Positions 24,368 to 37,239 are shown, counted from the stretch's first letter. The stretch: 64,000 bases of DNA from Adiantum capillus-veneris (GCA_014529385.2 CM043966.1:37302739-37366738), one strand, 5' to 3'. Program-made: numbers and translations. The notes: a model not told the origin generated them from the letters alone.

Positions 24368-25592
24368 ATGGCTGACAATAGTAAAGAGAGTGAAATTAAC
24401 GTTGATAACTTTGATTTTGCTAATGAGCAAGCTACTAATGATGCCCCGATGCTTGTTAACTATCTTGTTTCTAGGCTTCAACAAGACATGGGCAAACCAT
24501 CCCTACAAAGTGAAGTGCAATGGCAGCTTCGTGGTCATGAGATTCTTTAAGCTCCCCACCATGACGAGAGAACACCTAGGAAGCCTCCTTGCGAGACTTC
24601 CAAAAGAGGTCTCTCTCCGATTCGGGGAGAAGAAGAGGATCCATATGAAGGGCTTAGAAATTTTCTCCTTGATGACGCATCTCCTTCTCAAAGGAGAACT
24701 CAAGAGCCTCCACCAAAGGAATGAGAAAGAAGTGAGTCTCCCACCACCTCAGCAGAGATGGCTCCACGAAGGCGGCGGGCTAAATGCTCTCCATCACCTC
24801 CAAAACGGAGAAGACCATCGCATACTTCTCCACACCATACTTCAAAGAGGGATGACAAAAAGCAAGAGAAGAAAAAGGCGAGAAAGAGGAAACCCTCTTC
24901 TACATATTCTTCATCCTCTTCCTCTTATGAAAGTGATGGTGAAGACAATGAAGATCAAGGCAAGAAAAAGGCGAGAAAGAGATCACCCTCTTCTCCATCT
25001 TCCTCAAATTCTTCATCTTCTGAAGAAAGTGATGGTGCAACAGGCTTTGAACCGTCGAAAAGAAGAGGCCATAGGAAATCCTATGCCGCATGGAAGAGGT
25101 CGTCCGAGCTCAAGAAATTCAAAGAGGGAGGGAAGAGCATCTCTTACCTATGATGGCACTTTTGGTGCTACGGACAAAGTCTTGGCCTTTATCCAACAAT
25201 TTGATGCGGCGTTCGGAGATGAAGGCTTCACGGAGTCCTCTAAGCTATACCATGTAGCTATACACTTTCAAAAGTCCACCAGACAATGGTGGTCTAGCCT
25301 ACGGGCCAATGGTGAAGCTCCACGAACATGGAAAGCTTTAAGAGCTTCCATTATGAAGCAGTTTTTGGCCACCGATGCCAAAGACAAAGTACTCATCGAA
25401 TGGCGAATCTCGAAGCTCTCTCCCTATGAATCCATCCACAAATATGTAGACAAGTTTTGGGACCTACAAGTTTTGGGTGGGCTTAACCGAAGAAATGGTG
25501 GAGTATGTCAACTCCCAAAGGCCACGCACCATATTGGCGGTAATACATCATACTATGGTGGCCTCTCGAATCAATTTCCAAACAGGGGCTAA
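24368..25592 (+). pseudogene. Element 1 Gag, with an RS/K-rich insert
   Basis: The frame starts at 24368 (MADNSKESEINVDNFDFANE), as in element 2 at 54405. It has stops near 24548 and 24720. It continues through a 130-residue Lys/Arg/Ser-rich stretch (24758-25153; KKKARKRKPSSTYSSSSSS and KKKARKRSPSSPSSSNSSSS), then shifts frame to the Gag core: LTYDGTFGATDKVLAFIQQF, WWSSLRANGEAPRTWKALRA and SIHKYVDKFWDL (25130-25480). Gag packages element RNA into virus-like particles. The basic/serine insert is absent from element 2. Breaks make this copy non-functional. Confidence 0.8.
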
Positions 25593-25618
25593 GAGGAATT
25601 CTAAGTCCCCCTGAAAAC

Positions 25619-26144
25619 ATGGGTTCCAATGAGCCTAAGGGGAAGGACAATGTCCAAAAGTCTCCTAAGGGCAATTCCAACAAAGCTAAGGAGAAGGGAG
25701 TTTACAAAGGCAAAAATAAACTCTCTCTTGAAGAGCTTGAGCATTATCGCAAGGATAATCGGTGTTTCAAGTGCGTTGAACAAGGGCATGCGTATCGTGC
25801 TTGTCCCCAAAAGAACAACCACCATGATCCTCCTAGAGCTACATTGGTCGAAATCCAAGAGGAGGAAACTCACCACAAAGGATCTCCTCTATGCCATGCT
25901 TGGGGAAATGTAAGAGAACATGATGATTTTATTCTCTTTGACCCTGGTTCTAGTCACAATTTTATATCTATAGAGTTGGCCACCAAGCTAGGCCACCAAG
26001 CTAGGCATACAAAGGATCTCCTCTATGCCATGCTTGGGGAAATGTAAGAGAACCTGATGACTTTATTCTCTTTGACCCTGGTTCTACTCACAATTTTATA
26101 TCTATGGAGTTGGCCACCAAGCTAGGCATACAAGCCTACGAGAT
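25619..26144 (+). pseudogene. Element 1 zinc knuckle and protease start, with a 134-bp duplication
   Basis: A CCHC knuckle (CFKCVEQGHAYRAC) is followed by the retropepsin region with FDPGSSHNFIS. The block 25877-26010 is duplicated at 26011-26144. 134 is not a multiple of three, so the second FDPGSTHNFIS-like copy is in another frame and the polyprotein is interrupted. Confidence 0.85.
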
Positions 26145-27144
26145 GGGAGATGTCCTACCTGCAGATGGTGCTTTCAAGGGGCAAGAAGCTTCAGTCACTC
26201 CCTTAATCGGGAAATTGAGGCTCCACGTCCAAAGCTATGTGGACAAAGAGTACTTCTTTATCTCTCCTGCCAAGCATGAGGATGTAATCCTAGGGGCGCC
26301 ATGGTTTGATGGCATGGCTGCCAATGTTAAATTCCCTGAAAGGAGAATCTCCTTTAAGTTCAGGGAAAAAGATATGTATATAGATGCTAAGGAAATGGGT
26401 AACATTATACCCATTGTACATACACAAGCTTTCAACAAGTCAATAAAGAGCTCTATTTCCGTGTACATGATTTTTGTTAAAGATTCTCACAATGAACCTA
26501 ATGTTTTAGCAAAAGAAAATATACACAATCAAAAGGAATTAGAGTTATCCAATTTTCTCAAGGGGTTTCAAGATGTCTTTATTGATGACATCCCTTGTGA
26601 GCTACCTCCTAAACAAGGTAATGATGACCATGCAATTGAACTTCTTCCAAGAAGTTCACCACCTAACAAACCTCCTTATAGAGTTTCTCAAGCTCAACAA
26701 GAGGAGATTATGCCGCAAGTGCATGAGTTAGTTAAGAAGGGCATGGTTAGGCCTAGCTCATCTCCATTTTGTTCTCATGTTCTACTATTGCAAAAGAAAG
26801 ACGGCACATATTGTATGTGTGTCGACTATAGAGCACTAAATAGGATCACTATCAAGAATAGTTTTCTCGTTCCACAGGTAGAAGACCTATTTGATAAGCT
26901 ACAAGGGTACACCTACTTCAGGAGGATTGACCTAAAAAGTGGCTATCATCAAATAAGGATAGTTGATCAAGACACTGTAAAGACCACATTTCACACTACG
27001 TTTAGTCTTTACGAATACATTGTCATGCCTTTTGGCTTGACCAATGCACCAGCCACATTCAACGGCTTGATGGAGAAGCTATTCAGTCCTCACCAAACCT
27101 TTATTGGAGTGTTCTTTGATGATATCATCATCTACTCTAATTAA
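26104..27144 (+). CDS. Element 1 protease C-terminus and reverse transcriptase (partial pol)
   Basis: This 346-residue frame starts in the protease (MELATKLGIQAYEMGD; ILGAPWFDG) and runs through Ty3 RT motifs: PPYRVSQAQQEE, LVKKGMVRPSSSPF, DYRALNRITIKN, FRRIDLKSGYHQIRI, MPFGLTNAPATF and the catalytic FFDD (VFFDDIIIYS). It ends at a stop just after the active site, and the thumb region continues only in other frames (27145-27420). RT copies the element RNA. The FDD form of the usual Y-x-D-D is seen in some Ty3 elements. It cannot act alone because the rest of pol is disrupted. Confidence 0.85.
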   Translation: MELATKLGIQAYEMGDVLPADGAFKGQEASVTPLIGKLRLHVQSYVDKEYFFISPAKHEDVILGAPWFDGMAANVKFPERRISFKFREKDMYIDAKEMGNIIPIVHTQAFNKSIKSSISVYMIFVKDSHNEPNVLAKENIHNQKELELSNFLKGFQDVFIDDIPCELPPKQGNDDHAIELLPRSSPPNKPPYRVSQAQQEEIMPQVHELVKKGMVRPSSSPFCSHVLLLQKKDGTYCMCVDYRALNRITIKNSFLVPQVEDLFDKLQGYTYFRRIDLKSGYHQIRIVDQDTVKTTFHTTFSLYEYIVMPFGLTNAPATFNGLMEKLFSPHQTFIGVFFDDIIIYSN

Positions 27145-27512
27145 TTAGACGAACACAAGCGACACCTCCATGTAATATTTCAAGTTCTAAGAGAGAATAA
27201 ACTTTATGTTAATCGAAAGAAAAGTGATTTTTCTTGCAAGAGATTCAGTATTTAAGTCACATTATCTCTCAAGATGGCATCCAAATAGATCCATCAAAGT
27301 TAGAGGTAATAAAAGGATGGCCTAAACCAAGGAATCTTCATGAGTTAAGAAGCTTTATAGGTATGTGCGCATACTATAGATGCTTCATAGAAAAGTTCTC
27401 ACTAATAGCATGACCATTACATGACCTAACAAAGAAAAGTGTTAGGTACACATGGTCTGCCAAGGAGAACAATGCTTTCAAAAAGCTTAAAGAAAAGCTT
27501 ATCTCGCAACGT

Positions 27513-27896
27513 GTGCTTACACTACCAGATCTTTCAAAGCCATTTGAGGTACAATGCGATGCTTGTGGTGATTGCCTTGGAGCTGTTTTTCTTCAAGAAG
27601 GGCACCCCATAGGCTATGAAAGTCAAAGGATCGACCCTGTTGAGCAAGCTCTAGGCATATATGAAAAGGAACTCCTCGCAGTTCTACATGCCTTAGACTC
27701 ATGGAAGCACTATTTATTGGGGACTCCTTTCATTCTGCAAATGAATCACCAAAGTCTTAAGTACTTCATGACACAGACCAAGCTCTCCGACAAACAAATG
27801 AGGTGGGAAAATTCCTTTCGCAATTTCATTTTCATATAGAATCACATTGTTGGCAAGCATAATCAAGTAGCCGATGCACTCTCAAGACGGCCGAGA
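27513..27896 (+). pseudogene. Element 1 RNase H domain
   Basis: The frame has PFEVQCDACGDCLGAVFLQE, YEKELLAVLHALDSWKHYLL and the KYFMTQTKLSDKQMRWENSF motif typical of Ty3 RNase H. It stops at 27837 and the tether resumes in frame after the stop (VGKHNQVADALSRRP). Confidence 0.8.
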
Positions 27897-28514
27897 GTGT
27901 ATGCAGTTTCCATAGAAACGCACAATGATCTATCTTCTATGATAGATGAGTATGCTATTGATTCCGATTTTAGAGATGTGATTTCAGCCCTTGCACTAGG
28001 GAAGAAAGAGGAACCATTTACTTTACAAGATGGTTATCTTCTCTATGGCAATAGACTATGCGTTACTAGCTCACTACGTGAGAAAGTAATGTATGAATCT
28101 CATGCTCCTCCTTATGCAAGGCATAGAGGGATTCAGTCTACCCTAAAGGGGATTGAAACATATTTCTATTGGACTACCATGAAAGCAAACATACAAGAGT
28201 ATGTTTCTAAATGTGTGGTATGCCAAAAAACGAAGTTTGATAGAGGGAAGCAACTTGGATTGATTCAACCTTTGCCAATCCCTAATTCACCATGGGAGAG
28301 CATATCCATGAATTTTATCTTTGGATTGCCTAAGTCTATCCATGGGAATATGGGAATATGGACGATAGTAGACAGGTTCAGTAAACAAGCTCATTTTATT
28401 CCTCTCAAAAACACTATCAAAGCCCATCAAATGGAAACCCTCTTCATTTCAAAAATCTTCAAGTACCATGGCTTGCCAATGTCCATAGTGTCGAGCTCCA
28501 AGAATGACCAGTAA
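27897..28514 (+). pseudogene. Element 1 integrase, truncated
   Basis: The H-H-C-C zinc domain (H..H then CVVC, about residues 65-105) and the start of the catalytic core (SPWESISMNFIFGLP; VDRFSKQAHFIPL) are present. The first catalytic Asp is replaced by Asn (MNF). The second motif reads IVSSSKNDQ, and then the frame stops. The 3' LTR begins about 50 bp later, so the second half of integrase, present in element 2, is deleted. Confidence 0.8.
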
Positions 28515-28563
28515 TTTCTGGAAGGGTCTCTTTGAGAATTTAGGAACAAGGCTAAACTTATCA

Positions 28564-28941
28564 TGTCATAATAATCAATATCTAATTCTCCTAAATGATT
28601 TTCTCATGTTAAACTGATCATTTAATATGGCGAAGTGGCAAGGGAGAAAAAGCTAGAATCTTGGTTAAGTTAGCAGACTGGCCACAGTAGGGATCCAAAG
28701 GAGGGAAAATAGGAATCCAAAGGGTTGGCCATCTGCAAAAGAGTTATGTGCACCAATGGGCTTAAACGACCCTAAGGTTCAGCCCATTAAGACTTCCAAA
28801 ATGCTAAGGTTCCAAAATTCAAAGGTTGTGTCCAAAGGTCAAACATTAGGGAAATTGGATGCTTTGTGTGTGCCCCAAAAGTCTTCATCCATCCCTACAT
28901 AGGAGGGGGTGAGCCTTGCAAGTAGGGGATGAGAGAGAAAC

Positions 28942-28984
<43 letters not shown>

Positions 28985-30173
28985 AGCTCCCTTTACACAA
29001 AGGGAATGAGGGACACATGTCAGCTCCCTAGCCCAGATGCCCACACGGTGTACCCAAATCCTATTGGATGGCCTTGGAGGTGGACCAATGAGAATTAGGC
29101 TAGAGTAAATCTAGTTTAATTAATTTAAAAATACTTAATAAAGAACCAATAAGAATTAAGCTCTCTAGAAGACTATTGGACAGTCTCCCAAGGGGTCCAA
29201 TGAGCATTCAGCAGCCCAATGGCTTGCCTGATTCCTATTGGCCAGGAGGCAAAGGGGTCCAATGAGAGTTTAGTTGCATTTATTAATTACCTAAAGCTCT
29301 CACAAAAGGGGAAAGGGGGACACATGTCAGAAGGCTATCACTTATGCTGCTTAATTAACATTGGTTAATGGGGAGGTCCAATAGGATGCTAGCAAGAGCA
29401 AATAGCAAGAGGGGTCGACCAAGAGAGAGAGGGGGCTGATTTTTCAAAGGAATTATCACCTAGACACTCACACTAGCTCATATGTGGAGTAATAAGACTC
29501 TCTCTCCTTCTCAAGATTTAATGGAAAGCTTATCACCTACTCCAAGCTTGTGAGAAGGAAGTCCTACACCAACAACTCTTGGCTTTGTGATGCAAATCCA
29601 ACCAAGAGACAAGCTTCAATGCATGCTCATCTCCTCTACCATGATAATTACTAGGCTAAGCTATGCTAATATGAGTGATTATGTGAGGAGATGTACATCT
29701 TTCTCGTAAGAATACTCCTTCTTCCTCTCAATCTACTCTCATACCCTACGAGGTCTCACCATCTTTGAAGGTGTGTGAGGTCTTGGGTGTGAGACCGTGA
29801 GGGAATTGATGTTGTGTTTGATAAGTGTTTTGCTTAGTGCATGAAGTTTCCATCTTCATTACACTAGCTAGTATTGAAGGAACACAAGAAATTGTATTGT
29901 AAAATGTCTCTCTTGATGGTATAAACCATAATACAAAGCCTTTTGGAGGGGGGAACGGCTCCATGAAACTCCGGTCCTCAACTGTTGTCAAATGCTTAAT
30001 TTCTCTATCTTTTGAAGTATTGTTCATGCTATCTAACTAGGTGTTATGCTTTTTGTTGCTTTCTCCACCCAAACACTCTTGTTAATCTCATTAGGAATCT
30101 ATTCTAATGAAATGCTCACTATGTTCATGCTATTTTCCACTACACACAAGTTACTGGGCCATTAAATGTTACA
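28564..30173 (+). repeat. Element 1 3' LTR
   Basis: 1610 bp, almost identical to the 5' LTR except that the microsatellite is only (CT)11(CA)11 (28941-28984). Confidence 0.9.
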
Positions 30174-31200
30174 TGTGTGCTATGTAGGAGGGCAAGGCTC
30201 ACCCTCATGTGTGTCTATGTACTCTCTTATCTCTCGCACTCTCTCTTCCTGCTCTTGCACTCGATCCAACACTCTCCTCATTGCATTGCCGTTTGGGAAT
30301 TTCATTCGACATTTCATGCACTAGCCGGGTCAGCTACATCCTCAATTGACATAATTATGCTGGTTTGAGTTCTTGCTAGGCTGCATTATCTAATCGCTTT
30401 GGTCCACCAATAGACACTAATCACCAGGCACTCTTTCAACAAATGAGAGAGTTCTCACACCTATATGAGCCAATACCTCTGGCCAAAATCTTCATTCCTG
30501 TTAGCAGAGCCCTCCATAGCACCTTGCACACAAAAATAACTTCATTGATATTGGCCACTGTGGATCCTAGATGTTATTGACTACCAATACCCATCTTGCT
30601 TCTGACTATTATGAACCCCACTGTTTGTTAAGGGGGGAGAACCAATCAATCTTGAACACTAGAGTGTGATATACAATCCTTGTTTGTGGATTACAGAAAT
30701 GTCTATGCTTAGGCCATCGCCAGTCTTTCCACTCGAAGTTCTACTCAAGATAGACATCACACACTTTTCCAATCCTTAAATAGTCTTGTTCACCAACACT
30801 CTTTCAATGACATTCATGTGAAAATGGGTAGCCAGTTTGGTGTGCTTCTTTCCAGCTCTTATTGTTGTAATCCAAAAATCGGCTATTTCACTTTTCTGGC
30901 TACTTCTCTTCAAAAGGGTTTCAAGCGTGCCTTCTCCTACTTTGAAGATCCAAGAAGACTAGTGTTATGGAGTTTTGGAAATATCTTATTAACTCTTCGT
31001 GCTCCAGAGCCTCCATTCCTTTGGTACACTTGTGCCCCAGCTCACCTGTTGTACACCACCTAGTCTCAAGCTGGACCATCTAGGGGCTAGTAATTTGTCA
31101 CTCTTTCCACTGCCCCCCTTGGGAGAATAGCTTAGCCTTGGCATTCTTGCTTTTTATTTTACAATACTCACAATAGTGAGTGGTATATATACTAGCATAG
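30174..31200. other. Right part of the split copia LTR, then unassigned sequence
   Basis: After the TGTGT duplication the copia LTR continues, with a CT-rich promoter-like stretch around 30210-30270. Its end is not identified. From about 30.4 kb there is no recognised coding. Confidence 0.4.
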
Positions 31201-31700
31201 CAAAAAGAATTATAATAGTAGCCATGCTCAAAATGAGCTTTGACATACCAATCCTACCACCAAGGCATCTACAGAAGCATAATCATTACCTACACGGAGA
31301 CAAGACACTAGTAGACCGGTCGAATAGGGGAGGCCATCCCCAATAAAGCAGATACAAATATGCATATCGATTATAGCCGATAGGGTGGGTCCCGAAGTCC
31401 CCATAGCCATGAAACCACCCGAGTTGTCACCAACGGAGCACCGTTGCCACAAGTGCACATGTTGCCAAAGAGAGTTCACCAGTCAAGAAGAAACTAAAGC
31501 TAAAAAGAACTTCCAAAAAGGACCATCATGGCCATCCAATCTCTGCAGAGGAGCAGCAAAACGACATGGACACCAACCCACACCATGAAGCCACAAGGAT
31601 CCGATCAAGATCAAGATCAAGATCAAGATCGTTGGTCGGGGAGGAAGGGGCGATGCTCCCCTCAAAAACCTTGGCATTCTTAAACAAAAATAAATAAATA
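31201..31700. repeat. Old repeat related to 39.7-39.95 kb, with (GATCAA)n
   Basis: AATAGGGGAGGCCATCCCC and GGGTGGGTCCCGAAGTCCCCAT here resemble AATAGGGGAGGCCAACCCC and GGGCGGGACCCATGTCCCCA near 39790-39885, so both are copies of one dispersed repeat. A GATCAA hexamer repeat lies at about 31605-31632. Confidence 0.5.
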
Positions 31701-31883
31701 GGAAGTCGTGAGTCTCTTAAGTGAAAGGATCCATTTACAAATCAAAAGCAAAAGAGGAATTCAATGCTTCACATGGAAAGTAAGTCAAGAAGTATTAAAA
31801 ACGGAAAAACACGCAAATGTATGCCTATCTCCCATTTTCAATAAGGCGTATTTTAGCCATAAGGAATAAGGCACAATCTATTG

Positions 31884-32377
31884 CAAGGGGACATGGCTTC
31901 CCAATGAAGCTTCTATGAAGCCAGCTACATGAGAGGTTAGGCTTCTTCCAAATAGTGCCTCCATAGTGTCCAACCTTGTTAAGCCATAATGTTCAACCAT
32001 GGGACCTATGGAAGAGTGTTTTAAGAAGCATGGTATCTGATGCTCAATTGCATATGAACATGATCCCAATATCACTTTATTTTATGCTTTTGATGGGTAC
32101 CTTTGTCCATCAAATGCCAAACATTCTCCATTCTTCAATGGGCTTTTCTTTTAGGAAGCCAAAAAAGAAACAACCTTGCATGTGAGCAATCTACGGGAAG
32201 GGAACATGGCTTTCCAATGAAGCTTCTATGTAGCCAACTTTATTACACGTTGAGCTTCTTCCAATTGTGCTGCAGAATGTTCCAGCTTGTTAGGCCATAT
32301 TGTTCAATTGTGGGACCCACGGAAGAATGTTTAAGTAGCATGGATATATGATCCTCAATTGCTTATGAGCATGATCT
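31884..32377. repeat. Diverged duplication, ~315-bp period
   Basis: GGGGACATGGCTTCCCAATGAAGCTTCTATG...GACCTATGGAAGAGTGTTT...CTCAATTGC at 31884-32065 recurs in diverged form at 32197-32377. Confidence 0.7.
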
Positions 32378-33419
32378 TTATTTATTTTTTTCAAAACTCA
32401 CAATTATGAGTGGATTATATTGTTTTTCAACCGAAAAAATACAAATTTTTGCCATCTTCGTGATAAGCCATAACAACTACAATGGGACATAACTATATCG
32501 GCTGACAGGGGAGCCACTCCAAGGAAAGGAATGAGTTCACATTGTCACCCAAGCAAGTTAGTCATAGCAATGTTGAAGGTCCTATAACAGCTAAATTCTC
32601 AAAGATAATCCAAGAAAACGGGGGGGCATATGAACATGATTCTAATGTCAATTTCATTAGTGCTTTGGAAAATAATCTCTAGCCTGAGGGTTGATTTTTG
32701 ATGGACACACTTGCCCTTCAAACGGAACATTCTCTATGTTTTTGGCATTCTCCTACATGTCTTATAGAAGAAGAGAGATAGGCATACATTCTATGTTCAT
32801 GTGTCTTTTTTAGTTTCCAAACGGTCCTTCTCATATTCAATGGGGTATTTAATGAGTTTTTCTTGTTTTAGAATGTCAATATGGTTTTTTGAATTGTTTG
32901 ATACCATAATGTGCTTTTTTCAAGGGTAGCTCACATTTTTTATTTTTTTATTTGTAGCAATACTTATGTATTCTTAATGGCTTCAAATAAAATTAAAATG
33001 TATTCTTAATTCAAAGATTTCCTCAACAAAAACAAAAACATGTGCTAGTTTATAGCATGTAGCAATGGGTACAATGACGAAGCACATAGATTTGCAATAG
33101 TATATGTTGGACTTGAGAAAGACGGACACAACACGATGAGAGAAAGAGAGAGGGGGGAGGGGGGGGGGGGGGGGGGGGGGGGGGACAATTTAAAGAGAAC
33201 AAAATACTAAAGGGAAAATGAAGGATAAGAGAAACACAAATGGACCAATAAGTAGACCATCTCTTTATATGGACACAAAAGGTCTTTTGAATTTCCAACT
33301 TCATGTGTTTTTCAATTTCCTAAACTCACCCCTCACTTAAGCACTTAAGATGCTTCTAAAGAATTTCTATTTTTTTGAGATTGGGGAGACCTAATCATGT
33401 GATTGATAGATTTCAAAAT
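32378..33419. other. No gene; long poly-G run
   Basis: AT-rich sequence with an uninterrupted run of 26 G at 33159-33184, preceded by GA repeats. No coding motif. Confidence 0.5.
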
Positions 33420-33562
33420 CCAAAAAGAATTACAAGAAGGCCCTGTTCTCATTAAGCCAGGACATCACAAGAAAGAAACTATATATCTCAAGAGCCAAAA
33501 AGAATTACAAGAGAGCCCTTCTCTCATTGAGCCAAGACATCACAAGAAAACAACTATAAGTC
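33420..33562. repeat. ~72-bp tandem duplication
   Basis: CCAAAAAGAATTACAAGA.GGCCCT.TTCTCATT.AGCCA.GACATCACAAGAAA occurs at about 33421 and 33496. Confidence 0.8.
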
Positions 33563-36500
33563 CATAGAGGTAGGCTTTTTACAAGGAAGCCAAGAAACCC
33601 AATACATTTCAACACAAAATGGCTTTACAGAGAACCATCAACCCTTACATACATAAGGTCCACAAAAACCATCCTAGGAACTTGTTGCCACCATTTGCTA
33701 AAGACCGCCACTCATCCCAAGGGCTCAGAAACACATGAGATGATCACCAAAATTACATATAGCCTCAAAGGTAAAAAGAGAACCTGATGGATGTCACCAT
33801 CCTCTCCCTTTAGACCATAGCATGTATATCACTTTGCCTAGACTCTCACGATCCAATAATCAGTGCACAGTGCAATGACAAGCCACTGAGTTCCACCTCC
33901 ACCGAGTAGAAGAAGACACAAACCACCTGCCAGGGATGCCACCGGAGGGGCTGTTGGTTGCCACATAGAGGCTACTCTATCTCTGACTAGATGTGCAAGA
34001 AAAGACCCCACAAAATGGCACAAACATCCAATCCATTCATAAGTGAAGCATGACTCATTTTGAGAAGAAGCAAGGACCACCACACCACCATAGAGCCCCT
34101 AGCTGTCAAGGGAGCCTTGCCCAACACAAACCCTTTCTTCGTGGCCACCTGCCCATGCACATGCACATGCTGCTGCCACCAGTCGCATGAGCATACAAAA
34201 ATCAGGTTTGTAGACCAATGGTGGTCTATTATCCTCACCAAGTCGAGATGGAAGAATGGACCATCGAGTGCTCAACCAACCAAGTTAGCTCCTTGGACAA
34301 AGCCATTGTTATTTAGGGATACCTCATATTTTAACCCATAAATAAACAGACAAAGAAACCCTAATCTCTTTTTTGGCATGCTAGAAAGGCTTTTGACGAG
34401 AAGAGACTTCGGCATACACTTGTGGGATACACTCAGGTCAAGAAGGGGGCCCAAGACCCATCATAACCTACAAGCACCGGTGAGACCCCTCGCTTAAATC
34501 TAGGTAAAGAAACATTGTAAGTGTAGTGCTATTTTTACTTGGTCAGCCAAAGGCTCTTTTCATCCTATTTGATCGAACAATCCACCACTTGGCAGCTTCT
34601 CACTAGCAGCAAAAAGCTAAAAAACCCCACTTAAACAATAAAAACACCGCAAGTACAGCATACTACAGCATCGCAGGTTCTCCAGAAGCTATTCGCAGCA
34701 GGTTTGGTGAGTCGACTCTAGATTACGTCAACTAATCATCGATTGAAATCTAATATCTTCTGTTTCAGTAGAATCGAAATAGACCTCTACCATGGCTTGA
34801 TCACACGAAATATTTGATCTTTGAGAGTGCTCATCACGTCGGCAAGCATCCGAAGTACCTTCCAGGTTGATGATCTGCGAAATATAACCAGGTTTTGCAA
34901 GGTCTCCGGTACTCCTTTCCAATTCCATCAAACTGGCCATCTGTGCTATCATATCACTGAGCGTCAAACTAGTCATATGTGCTATCATATCACTGAGAGA
35001 TGAGAGTGGGAATGTCCTGCACTTGAAGTTGAAGGATAGGAGCATGAGCAGCAACTGGAGTGGCCTCAATACCAGCGGTAGTAGAAGAAGGTTGGGCCGG
35101 CCATATATTAGAGTTATAATCCAAAGGTCAAGGATTGAATGATTTTAGGGTTCTTCTGCAAAATAATTGTGAGTAGCAAAGAGAGCGCTGGTTGCACTTG
35201 CAGAGAGAGAATGAGCTATAGAAGGTTGACAGCAACGACAAGAGAAGGAGATTGGCTTGCAAAAGAAGAGGAGGTTGACAAGTGAGCAACATTGTGGGAG
35301 CCGGAGCAAAAGAAAGAGAGCTGAAGAGCCTCGGTGTTTGCAAAGAGGCGAGCTGAGCACAAGAGAGCACCGAACTTGGGAAGCTGGCAAAAACGGCCCA
35401 ACAACTTTAAGAGGGTGAGATGCAGAGCTACTTTTTTTCAGGGAATATATCTTCTTTTGGAATTCACCCAGCATGAGCTTTGTGATGAAGCAATGAAATT
35501 TTGAGAGATTTCGAGCGGAGTGAAGCAATTGGCATGACACCAAATGTGTTCACTTTTATTTTTAAGGCTCTCTTTCCAGGATCTCAAAGCACAAGCCACC
35601 ACGTGGCATTAATTTTTTATTTTTTATTTTTTATTTTTAACATTGCTGCCATGAAGAGCTCTAAAAAAAACTAGGAGATGCAGCAGCATTGTAGCGAAAG
35701 TCAAGTAGTTAATCATGCAGGTGCCTATGCTACCAACCAGGCTCAAAAGAATAGTCAAAGAGCAGAATCAGAAGCTAATTCTTTTTTCCACACGAAAAGA
35801 TTTGATGCTGGAGAAGCCGAAGAACACGGACTACAGAGTAATAGAATTTCTGGAGATACGCATACCAATATGTCAACACCTATTAGCCACTAGCAGCGGT
35901 TCACTTATTCCCATTCAACAAATGGGTGGGATAGCAGAAACTTTACAGACAATATGGCCATTATTGCGGCTTGTAAAGAGTTTCTCTTAATGGTACCCAC
36001 AATTCGGTGGTGGATCCTATGAGCAAAGGTCCATGTACGCAGCAGCTATCGGATCAAGTTCAGATGGCTGTAGATGGCACACATCAGTTTGGTATTGTAG
36101 CTAACATAAACCCTCATTTTTCCTTGGAGGAGAGCTACTCCAGGACGGGGAGTAAAAATCTATTCACATCTTCTCAAAGGGTCTTTTGTCCAGCTCGACA
36201 ACATTGCAAGGTTCGTTATCTGCATCCAATTTTCCATGCGCATGCGTTTCCTTGGCGCAACACATAAATGCTACGAGGCTGGGCATGGCTTCCGTTTCTT
36301 ATAATTTTTTGGAGAGACCACAGTGCCAACTCTCCACCATACTTTTGTATGGCACCTCTGTATGACGTGCACTGTATACTTTACACTTTCAGTCTGTGAT
36401 GTTTCATTGCAAGACGATATGTTTAACTATTCACATTGTTTTTTTGTAGATTGACTCAAATATCAGCCTGTAGATTGGACAATCAAAATGCAACAAAACA

Positions 36501-37239
36501 TTGCACGTCAATAAAGCACCTCATTTGTTGTTGCAACTCATTCATGCTTTATCTATTTGCTTGTTTTAGATTTTTTCACATTACTTTCTTTGCTTTGGTT
36601 TTTTTTAATCTCATTTTTAGAACTATACACTCGATGTTGATCAACATCTGCACATGTTAGTTACACACACAACTCTTTGCATACGGTTGCTAGCCAATGC
36701 ATGTGATGTATTATAATATTGAATACAAAAGTAGTGAATGCATGTGGTGTATCACAGTAGTGAATTGACCTTCTCCATCTTTACTTTAGATCTAAATAAT
36801 TGATACCATACTAGGTGTCTAAATAATTGATTCCATACTATATATGTCCTCGTTTCTCGCGTACTAGGTGTGAGTATGAAGTTCTCACGACCTAGAAAAT
36901 ACAGTCCAAGCGTCAATAAGCTAGGGAGAAAATTGGATCCAACTTGAAACTAGCTTACCATCCATATGCTAGGTCATGGTTTAAAATTATTGTATTGTAT
37001 AGAGATAAGAACATGCAATGTGGCATCTTTGCTCACAATCTAGAAATATGTCTCTCCTATGCAACGGCATACCTCACACATATAGCGATAAACGAGGTCG
37101 TCCGACAAATAAAATAGAGACTCCTGCTTCCCTCGCTTCTGTATTATTGTTGGGCGCTTTGCCATTGGGAGACAACAGACTAATTAACGGCATTGGGAGA
37201 CAACAGACTAATTAACGGCATTGCATCTCCAACCACAAA
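33563..37239. other. No gene recognised
   Basis: Composition varies and several frames of 70 to 130 residues exist (for example 35145-35543 minus, 35678-36267 plus), but none has a motif or splice pattern I can support. A 19-bp direct repeat lies at about 34961-35000 (TGTGCTATCATATCACTGAG). A 32-bp tandem repeat GGCATTGGGAGACAACAGACTAATTAAC lies near 37157-37217. Confidence 0.4.

Noticed and set aside
24360-25130. First half of a 410-residue frame
   Set aside because: The Gag frame here is the one starting at 24368; the overlapping frame becomes real only after the frameshift near 25130.
34060-36270. Several 80-130 residue frames on both strands
   Set aside because: No motif, splice signal or repeat homology was found, so not reported as genes.
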